Below are positions 13,141-64,000 of a DNA stretch of 64,000 nt, piece after piece. The notes under the pieces were generated by a model, which saw only the letters and a list, made by a program, of their open reading frames with translations, was not told the DNA's origin and made no database searches. The stretch is from positions 1 to 64,000 of the forward strand of contig JAVGVS010000279.1 of assembly GCA_032718565.1 (NCBI GenBank). The letters run 5' to 3'. Numbering within the stretch: the first letter of the stretch is position 1; every line of letters begins with the position of its first letter. Source of the stretch: Distichodus sexfasciatus. Taxonomy: Eukaryota; Chordata; Actinopteri; Characiformes; Distichodontidae. Made by a program: the position numbers and the translations under genes.

Positions 13141-13470
13141 CCTGAGAATCCCGGCGATGGACCAATCACGGTGCAGTGGAAAGGCGGGACTTAAGTGTGA
13201 CACACCGCCAATGGCTCGCGACACGCCCGATCAACCACTCTTCTTCACGCGGGAGGCGGGGAGTTGGCCGTCTGGCCCATCGGGTGGCAAAGTCCGTCCT
13301 GGACGTGCACATGGCGGCAAGAAAGAAAAAAACAAAACAGCAAACAAGCGCGCCACAGCACGTAACAGTTGTTTTTTACAATATCCATCTGAAATACATT
13401 TCATTTAAAACGTGCTGCTTCAGCTCGGTCCCCCCGCCGGTGTGTTGGAGTTATTCTGTGCACGTAAGTG
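13141..13470. other. GC-rich unclassified DNA flanking the LINE
   Basis: A GC-rich segment with CCAATCAC, an ATGGCGGCAAG phrase and several short open frames (for example 13176-13478). Together with 11040-11752 it may be the older sequence that the LINE entered. No protein family was recognised. Confidence 0.3.
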
Positions 13471-13487
13471 TTTTATAGAGTCTGTGT

Positions 13488-13507
13488 GTGTGTGTGTGTG
13501 TTTTAAG

Positions 13508-13545
<38 letters not shown>

Positions 13546-13667
13546 GAAGTATATGTTTTTATAGAGTCTGTGTGTGTGTGTGTGTTTTAGAGAGTCTATG
13601 TGTGTGTGTGTGTGTTTTAGAGAGTCTGTGTGTGTGTGTGTGTGTTTTAAGGAGTGTGTGTGTTTTA

Positions 13668-13705
<38 letters not shown>

Positions 13706-13710
13706 AAGGA

Positions 13711-13741
<31 letters not shown>

Positions 13742-13840
13742 GCAAGGTGTGTGTGTGTGTGTGTTTTAGAGTCTATGTGTGTGTGTGTATTAAGAGGTGT
13801 GTGTGTGTGTGTGTATTATTAAGGAGTGTGTGTGTGTCTT
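13488..13840. repeat. (TG)n-based minisatellite
   Basis: Blocks of (TG)8-16 are separated by short spacers such as TTTTAAGGAG and TTTTAGAGAGTC, repeated about ten times. It is a higher-order TG satellite rather than a simple microsatellite. Confidence 0.9.
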
Positions 13841-13924
13841 AAATGCATCATAAATGCTCTACTCCTTCATTGTAAACATGACACACACACCTCACTAGGC
13901 TCTCCTACTGAACAGCTTTAATGT

Positions 13925-14180
13925 GGCGTGTGTTACTCACACACACACTCTCACACACACACTCACACACACACACACTCACTAACAGCTGCTCTCACTG
14001 GTGACCATGAGTTCTATAAAAAAGTCGCAGAAGAACAGTCTGACCTGCTGTAAACACACACACACACACACACATACACACACACACACACCTGTCCCCT
14101 CACGCACACACACACACACACATACACACACATACACACACACTGTAATCCCTCCACACGCACACACACACACAGAGATT
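13925..14180. repeat. (CA)n microsatellite cluster
   Basis: Several interrupted (CA)n runs with CACACT, CATACA and CACGCA interruptions. Confidence 0.9.
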
Positions 14181-14929
14181 TTCTGTATAAGCTCTTGTGT
14201 TTGGAGCTGGTGTGTGAGTGGCAGTGCTAGACAGGTGATCGACTGCAGGGAGTAAAAGAGTAAAAGATTCTCCTGTTCCTTTATGTCCTTCCTTCTGTTT
14301 TTCTTTCACCTTTTCATCCTTAACTTCTTTCTTTACTGTTCTTCTTTCCTTCATTCCTCGATTTTTCTTTCTTTCTTCCTGTCTTTATTCTTTCTCTTTC
14401 TTCTTCTTTCCTCTCTTCCTTTATTATTTCCTTTCCTCCTTTCTCTTTCTCTTCTTTCTGCTGCTCTCCCTCTCTCCACCCTCCTTCTCTGTGCTCTCCT
14501 GTGTGTGTATGTATGCCTTGTGGGGACATCTTTGGGCCTTTTTGTCCCCTAAAGTCCCTTTTATTGGTTGTTTTATGGCTTTGTGGGGACACTGGGCGGT
14601 CAGCATGAGGAGATGTGCTATAGAAAAGGTGTTTTATTTGAGGAACTAAAATTAAGGATGTGCATGTAGTTACTGTGAGGTCAGGGTTAGAGATAGAATC
14701 TAGTCATTATGGGAGTCATGGAGCGTCCCCACACAGAGTACTGCAAGACTGTGTGTGTGTGTGTGTGTTGTAATGTGTTAATTAAGGTGATGTCTTAGAG
14801 CTCTCTATTGTCTCTCTCCTCTCTCAACTCTCACCAATAAGTATCAGGTTGTAGTTCGTCTATGAAAAGTAACACTTCACACACTGTCTCTCTAGCCCCG
14901 CCTCTGTGTGTGTGTGTGTGTGTGTGCAG

Positions 14930-52705
<37,776 letters not shown>

Positions 52706-52729
52706 TGCGCACACAAGACAAAGACGCAT

Positions 52730-52761
<32 letters not shown>

Positions 52762-54304
52762 TTTTATACACTATAAAAAATGATTTTGCACTGCAAGTCA
52801 TATTAATACACTTTTTTATTTACTTCAATCCTAATGAATCTAATGTAATTTTCTTATAAAGTTTTAATAGTTGTGTGAGAGTGAATGCAGCCAAATAACA
52901 GGAACTTAACATTTTGAAATTAGCTGAATTGAAATATCAATATATTGTGGTTGTTTCCAGTAATATCAGACATCTTCCAGATTAATCGAATATAACGCTG
53001 ATATAGACGGTAAAGTTTTAAGTTAAACAACAAACTAGAATTTCTGAAATAGAACAGTACAAAGATAAAACTACACTTAAAATAATGAGTTGAAATAATT
53101 AGTATATCTAATTTAATTTGACTTTATTCACATCACCACTTGACTGTAAACTTGTGCTTATTTATGTTAAACAGCTTTCCAAATGAAAACATTCTTAAAG
53201 GCTTTTAAAGACATTTTAAAAGCAGCACTTGAATGTTAAAGCTTTTTATAATTGAAATCCAGAAGGACACTTATGTGTGTAGTGTTTTCAGTAGGGGTTA
53301 GACGAGACTCTCAACTCACAAGAATGAGATTTTAGCACGGGTCTAAAGGACACATGAGTGATTGACATTTTATTTGAGTAAAAGACATGAAGAGTGGTGT
53401 GTATGTGTGTGTGTGTGTGCGTGTGTGTGTGTGTGCGCACGCAGTGTATTTAGTGCATGAAGTGACTGGACTCTCTCTCGTGATGAGATTCCTGCATCTT
53501 CACACACTATTACTGTGCATCAGCTTAACGTGTAATTGAAGTGTAACTATCTCATTCCATCATCAGATTGTACATTATCACATCAAATATTCAGATTAAA
53601 CATGTTAGAAAGTAATCCTCGCAGCATCACAGATTTAGGAACATTAACAGATACAGTTAGACTAGATCCTGCTGAACACATCATACCCACAATCTCCACA
53701 CATCACACACAACCTGCCTCGAGCTAAGCTGCTTCTGCTGTCGTACTGAAACATGCGTGTTGCTGTTCACTATATCACTTCAACCATATTACACACCTGA
53801 TTGGAGACCAGATCAGCCAATCAGCTTCCTCCAAGCCTGTGATTGGCCACATTTATAACAGTAGCAAGTGTGGCGAGCGTGGAGGTGGAGTTGAGCGTGT
53901 GCAGACGGCCTCGTTTTGTTTCTGCTTTGGTCAAGACGTTTTTGAGAGTCAAGAAGCAGGCATTCCTTTAGTTTTAGTAACGCCAGACATTTGTAACCAC
54001 AATACTTGTGTTGCAGCTGCAGGTAATCAACCTGATGCTGAAATGCAACTGAAATGTTAATGACTTTGTGATTGGCTGATAGTGTACATATAGGTCCTTT
54101 AAACTCTAGTTGTAACACTGAAAATGCAATCTAAATCAAGTTAAATGGTGTATAGGATTGTCTTAAGTTGAAGTAAATGAAAGAAGTGTGTGAACATGAC
54201 ATTTAAAAAGCAAGTGGTACGCATACATAGGGAAAAATATACAATTTTACGCCATTACAGACTTTAAACTCATTCTCATATAAAACACACAATAATGTGA
54301 CTGA

Positions 54305-54379
<75 letters not shown>

Positions 54380-55921
54380 GCGCAAAGCTCATGTAAATAT
54401 TAGGGCAAGTGGACATATTTAACAACCTATTTAAAGTATGCAGATGTCTGCTTGTTAGATCATTTTTAATTATATACATGCACACAATAAAACACACACT
54501 CATAACTCAACTCTCAACCAGCTAATCCAACATCCAGCAACAGCTACAGAAGTGGAATGGACTGAACTGGTCTTCTACACACACATACTTCACACACCTG
54601 AAAAGACTCCCCAGAGACTAAAGACAGAACGATGGATAGAGTGAGCGGGAGAACAAAGGAAGGACATTTCAAGGAATTTTGGAGACACAAATTAAACATC
54701 AGAATGGTACCGGACTGTTTTTGTATTTGAGGACACAAGCATAGTATACAATTTTTGCTGTTTTGTTGGACTTTGTTGAAAGCCGAAAGTGAGATTTTCT
54801 CTCTCCCCGGACTTTCTAACAGAAGCGTTCTTCTTTTCGCCGTCGTTCTCATCGCTCGTCCTCACAAACTCTATTTATGGACATTTTCTACTCCTGAGTG
54901 GGCCGTTTATTCATATTTTTGTGTCATTTTAAAGTGCTGAGACTGTTAAAATTCTTCGTATGCTGCGGTGTGATTCCTGGACGGTGCCAAAGGATGAACT
55001 CGTGGTTTAGGTTGAGTTCCTGCTGTTTGAGCGAAACTTACAGAGCAAAATAGAAGAAAGTAAGTCTATGTTAAACATTGCATTGCCGTCATCTTCTGTT
55101 TTGTCAAATACATGTTTTAAAGATTGTAGATCTCAGATTTATTATTGAGAAAGTGCCAGATATAAAAATCTAAAAGGGGTTAAAGACTGAACTCATAATT
55201 GCCCTCGTGTAAAGAAGTCTGAATGAAGTGAAAGTGCCAAACCTTGCTGTCGTTGCTGATTTTCTTTATTATATTTATATTTCTTATGTTTCACTTTGTC
55301 TTTTAGGCCTGATAAGCCATCTCGAAATCAAAGTGTGTAAATACGCACCACTGGCCACTAACCCTCACCCTTTTTACATTCAGTTTACAAATTTGTTGCA
55401 TTGAAATTCTTTGCAACTTTTTATTGAGATAAAATATGTATTTTCCTTGAAGTAACTCTTTCTCCCATTTCAGCGTGTTGCTGATCTGCTGCTATTCCAC
55501 GTTCCCCAGCACTGAGGCCAACATGGAGTCACCGTCTCGGCAGCTACTCACCCCAAACCCCTAAACTCACGCAAAGCAGGAGAGATTAAAGGAGCACTCC
55601 AATCAGACGCTAATGCTGACCAAGGCCCCCATAAGCTTCCTGATTCGCTTTTCTGTGTCTCGCTTTTACTTTACAGCTAACCTGATTTTACGCAGCATAT
55701 TTCAAATATTGCTGAGAGAAAACTTTGTGGCTAGTTGGAAATGGGGAGAGAAAATTTGTACGTGTTTGAAAAATGTGTTTATAGTCTTTTGTACAAAGGG
55801 ATTTTTTTGTTGACATTTTAAAGGATAATGATTTTGCCAATTGGTTAGACATTTGCCAACAGTTCTAAAGTCAGGTCAATTTCATCAGCAGGTCTGTTTA
55901 CCCATCCTTCATATAATAATA

Positions 55922-55953
<32 letters not shown>

Positions 55954-56690
55954 GAATACTACTTAATAATAATAATGAAAGGTTCATTTAGAAGAATTAA
56001 AAATCATTTTAGAAACTAGTTCTTGGTACTGTCTTTATCTGAAATACAAAAATTGGTACTTTTAAGTAATTTAGTTGCTTTTCTTGCTGACTGTAAGAGG
56101 TTTCGCCTCCTCTAATCCCTGCAGAGCTGAACAGAAGTTGTAAAATAGTGAAAAGAGGCTTTTACAAAACTACAAATCATCTGTGCCATGTAATGGAAAA
56201 TATTTTGCCAAAATGTTGAACGGTCCTTTTAATTGTACTCACTGGAGAGAATTTATTTAACCACTTTTTTATTTTGGTCTCCCAAGTGCATGAGAGCATC
56301 GCGACAGAGCCGATGCCAGTTATTTAAGAGTGTTCTTTTGTTTCAGAAATATCGGTCACATGTAACTGTTGTAAAGTTAACTAAGAGATATTTATAATTT
56401 TGTTGTTTGGTTTCACTTAGATGTAAATATAAAAAGACTGTATATGTATTTTCCCATTGCAATACTAACATGCTGTGTTGTGTGACAGTGACTTTACTCC
56501 TTTGCTATCTTTTAATATAAAATTTCATTTGCATTTGAATAGAAAGTGCAAAGTGGTTTTATTTCCAGTGGAGAGTTGGGATTCACGACTGCATCAAACA
56601 TTAGTCATGTCAGGAAATCTTGTTTTATTGTCATTACTAACATTTCTGATAAAGAGAGCATCATTTTCTTCATCTTACTATTCAAAATGT
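52706..56690 (+). other. probable lrp4 3' UTR and downstream DNA
   Basis: No coding exon recognised. 54540-56690 is mostly non-repetitive, AT-rich and free of the dense repeats seen elsewhere, with several AATAAA-like motifs, so some or all may be lrp4 3' UTR. It contains (CA)n at 52735-52760, an interspersed repeat at about 53750-54120 (related to 18300-18420), (AT)n at 54309-54378 and (AAT)n at 55915-55965. The transcript end cannot be set from sequence. Confidence 0.35.
54309..54378. repeat. (AT)n microsatellite
   Basis: About 35 nearly perfect AT units with a single G interruption. Confidence 0.95.
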
Positions 56691-56700
56691 GTTTAATATA

Positions 56701-56905
56701 CAGTGCTGGGAAAAAGTATTTGTGAGTTCCTCTATTTTTCTTTATCAACACTTTATTGTTTGTGAAGACAAAAGACAATTTGAGTAAACACAATACAGAG
56801 ACGTCAGGTGATTTATTAAAGCTTCCCAAAACCTATATTGTGTGAAAGAGTAGTTTTCACCCAGTGACCCAAATGTAATTGGGCAAATACTTTTTCACTG
56901 AACTG
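56701..56905. mobile_element. Tc1/mariner-like MITE with TA duplication
   Basis: Left end CAGTGCTGGGAAAAAGTATT and inverse right end CAGTTCAGTGAAAAAGTATT agree at 17 of 20 positions, and TA flanks both sides. 205 bp, no transposase. Confidence 0.8.
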
Positions 56906-57067
56906 TACAACATGACACCTGCACCATTTGACCTGGCATGAATCAATGATTTGGCATTTTTAGTGTGTTTTAAAGCTGCTGTCCGACCTGACACATTATG
57001 ATCTTTAGCCAGGACAAGATAGAGTTAATTCTCACATACAAAGATCTTTAAAATCATCCGGACTAAT

Positions 57068-57130
57068 TCAGGATTCTTTATTTGTCACATACAGTTATAC
57101 ACGTACAACAGGTAGTGAAATGAACGATCC
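57068..57130 (-). mobile_element. LINE 3'-end fragment (same family as 11753-13140)
   Basis: GGATTCTTTATTTGTCACAT followed by ACAGTTATACACGTACAACA matches 11775-11830 closely. Probably a 5'-truncated insertion. Confidence 0.7.
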
Positions 57131-57499
57131 TAAGACTGCACAAATCAAAGATAGAATTTCGAAATTAGATCTTAACAGAAGGCTAAGTTAAAAAACTTAT
57201 AACAAAGTAAAACAATAAAGAGTAAGAATGAATGTTCTTAAAGAATTTAAGTGACTGTACATACGCTTGTCATTGTAAGGAACTACAGTATATTTGTCAA
57301 GTGCAATGTGACTTGTTTTAGAATGAACAAATGTAAGCATACAGCTCTTTAAAGGCAGGTAGGTGACATAAGCAAATATATAGATTGTACGCTTATATGA
57401 GCAGTTATATATAGTTAGAGAACAAATAGAAAATGATATATATGAAATGTTCCTAAAATGAATATATCAACAGTAACTGCTTTTGTACGTCAGTTTGAG

Positions 57500-58560
57500 G
57501 ATTTGAACTAATGTTCCGCAGACAAAACCACCGCGTGGAGGAAGTGGGCGGGTCTCTTTTAAACAGACCAATCAGAGCGCTCGTATTTTACGACACGCGC
57601 ACACTTCCGTTAATTAGATTTGAATTACGCCATAAAATACACGCTAGTTCAGTAAATATTATATGAAAATAACGCTCCGTCTCACGCTTCAAATTCTCTC
57701 GACGTTGTGAAACATCTCCTTTCTGCTTATGGAGCTTCTTCACACCCTTTGTAGTGCACTACATAGGTAGCCGTTTCACTTCCTATTTAGAGGCTCACTA
57801 TGTAGTGCACTATACTTTGTCTAGGAAAAAGGTCTAACGCCTTACTGAACAAGAGCAAATAATAAATAAATATTAAACATTTAAGAGTTTTCACTTTCCA
57901 CGCATAAATAAGTAAAATGAAATGAAACTGTTTAAATTCAGTAAAAATGTTCAACAGTTAATCGAATATAAAATTCCCCCAATTGTCGAACAACGATTCA
58001 AACTAAAATGGCTGAAAAATGAACTGTTAAAAATCTGAGGAAATGCGTTCAACACAGTTGGAGACATTTCATATTCCACGGCTTAAAACGTCGAATATCT
58101 CCATTTGTTGAATAATTTCCCCTTGAATTTAAACAGTTTCAGTTAACTTTTTTCAGTCTTTTTATTTTATAGATTAAATCATAGTTTAAGAATTGGGGAT
58201 ATTTTACATTTGACATTGAGAGTGATAAAGTCTCCTTATTTACTGTTTATTTTGAGTTCTTGTTGAGTGAGGCGTGAATGCCTTTCTTTCATTACAGTAG
58301 TGCACTAGCTAGGGCATAGTGCGCTTTATTGACTGCCACTGCTGTTACACTGCTGACCTGATTCACTTAACCTACGGAGTGAACTACACTCCTCGACAAA
58401 AAGCACTTTTATCTTGCGTTTTACGCAGCGACTTTACATTTGTTGTTCCTCTTCGGAATATTGATATGTTTCTTGCAGTTTGCTAAACGGAGCCTGAGGA
58501 ATATGCGGTCGTTTAATTCATACTTTGCGCACTATATAGGGGATTAGAGCCATGTGGAGT
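57500..58560. other. intergenic region upstream of ckap5
   Basis: Contains a GTGGGCGGGTCT motif (57547) and ACCAATCAG (57568), possible promoter-distal sites, a pair of TAGTGCACTA motifs (about 57752 and 57802), and otherwise AT-rich sequence with no recognised gene. Confidence 0.35.
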
Positions 58561-58690
58561 AAACCCCTGTGAGCAGCCAATCAGGAGGCGCGCTGCTGAT
58601 GCAGTCGTGTTTTAAACGGCACTGCTGTTAGCGTTCCAGCGTCAAACGGTCGAGAGAGAGAAAGAGGCTTTGAATGCGCCTCACTTTTAT
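58561..58690 (+). promoter_or_regulatory. ckap5: ckap5 proximal promoter with CCAAT and CHR-like sites
   Basis: CCAAT (58577-58581, in GCCAATCAGGAGG) lies about 90 bp upstream of TTTGAA (58669-58674), a sequence matching the cell-cycle homology region used by G2/M genes. No TATA box was seen. CKAP5 being a mitotic gene makes this plausible, but the transcription start is unknown. Confidence 0.4.
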
Positions 58691-58753
58691 ACGTTTAATT
58701 TACTTACAGATAGAGGACATTTCTCCTTAACACCTTATTTTGGACGTTTTCAG
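58620..58753 (+). other. ckap5: ckap5 non-coding first exon (5' boundary approximate)
   Basis: A GC-richer segment ending at GTTTTCAG/GTATAA, about 400 bp before the start-codon exon. A leading untranslated exon is usual for vertebrate CKAP5. The 5' end is a guess. Confidence 0.4.
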
Positions 58754-59135
58754 GTATAATATTAATTCTGCCTTTAAACTACTTCATTGTGTTTGTGCTG
58801 AAATATCAAAGTTTGTGTTTTGTTGCTGCTAACATGCTAAAGCTAATCTCTCGTCAGAGTTTAAATTTGTCTTATTTACATTCATCTTTTACTTCTCTAT
58901 TTTTCTGTAAGTTATGACGATTTGTTAGGTGATTCTGTTAGAAGTTTACCAGTTAAAAACAGTGTTAGACTCTACTGAAGTGTAATTTATTTCCATGCTC
59001 ATATATAGGTGTTGAATCATGGATAAATCTGCTTGTTTGTGGATTTCAAAGCTTTGTAAAACAAACTCTGCACTTCATCATCTTTATTTGACATGATTTA
59101 CTTCAAAATTGTGTTTCTAGTAGTGAGATATCTGA

Positions 59136-64000
<4,865 letters not shown>

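Noticed and set aside
13176..13478. 100-codon open frame starting MERRDLSVTH
   Set aside because: It flanks the LINE, matches no family I recognise, and overlaps equally long frames; probably part of an unclassified repeat.
54276..54503. Tyr/Ile repeat protein on the minus strand
   Set aside because: Pure translation of the (AT)n microsatellite.

Overview
The window is vertebrate nuclear DNA, almost certainly from a ray-finned fish. It has short coding exons with canonical GT/AG junctions, very dense (TG)n/(CA)n microsatellites, many short inverted-repeat DNA transposons, tRNA-derived SINE fragments and a degraded fish-type non-LTR retrotransposon. No bacterial or viral gene organisation is present. 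Two genes were recognised, both on the + strand: lrp4 (low-density lipoprotein receptor-related protein 4) and the 5' quarter of ckap5 (XMAP215/ch-TOG microtubule polymerase). The LRP4-CKAP5 neighbourhood and orientation match what I recall for human 11p11.2, so this looks like conserved vertebrate synteny. Exon calls come from comparing translations with the family proteins from memory; no database search was run.

Layout. 1-14929: no recognisable exon. It holds pyrimidine- and purine-rich tracts, microsatellites, a hAT-like MITE at 3563-4339 with matching 8-bp flanks, a second MITE near 8.1-8.8 kb, and a minus-strand LINE (about 11.75-13.14 kb). It is probably lrp4 upstream sequence and/or intron 1. 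14930-25835: five exons, one per LDL-receptor class A repeat (LDLa1-5); a 2.5-kb minisatellite fills the first intron. 25836-32371: intron-like DNA with two inverted copies of one MITE. The exons expected here for LDLa6-8, two EGF modules and most of beta-propeller 1 were not found. 32372-52705: the last blade of propeller 1, then EGF/propeller 2, EGF/propeller 3, EGF/propeller 4, EGF, stem, transmembrane exon and a cytoplasmic tail with an NPSY motif. A 1.7-kb G-rich satellite lies inside the propeller-4 region. 52706-58500: probable lrp4 3' UTR and intergenic repeats. 58560-64000: ckap5 promoter, non-coding first exon and twelve coding exons (TOG1, linker, TOG2), running off the window end.

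The most notable point is uneven coding quality. All twelve ckap5 coding exons and seventeen lrp4 exons read cleanly. Twelve other lrp4 exons carry clusters of small indels and stops, mostly apparent single-base losses, and one segment (44.39-44.60 kb) also lacks an expected intron. This pattern fits locally unpolished or gap-filled assembly better than a decayed gene, but the sequence alone cannot decide.

LRP4 is a plasma-membrane receptor: with MuSK it receives agrin at the neuromuscular junction, and it modulates Wnt signalling in bone and limb. CKAP5 is a cytosolic microtubule polymerase of spindle poles and plus ends. The two genes are neighbours without an evident functional link.
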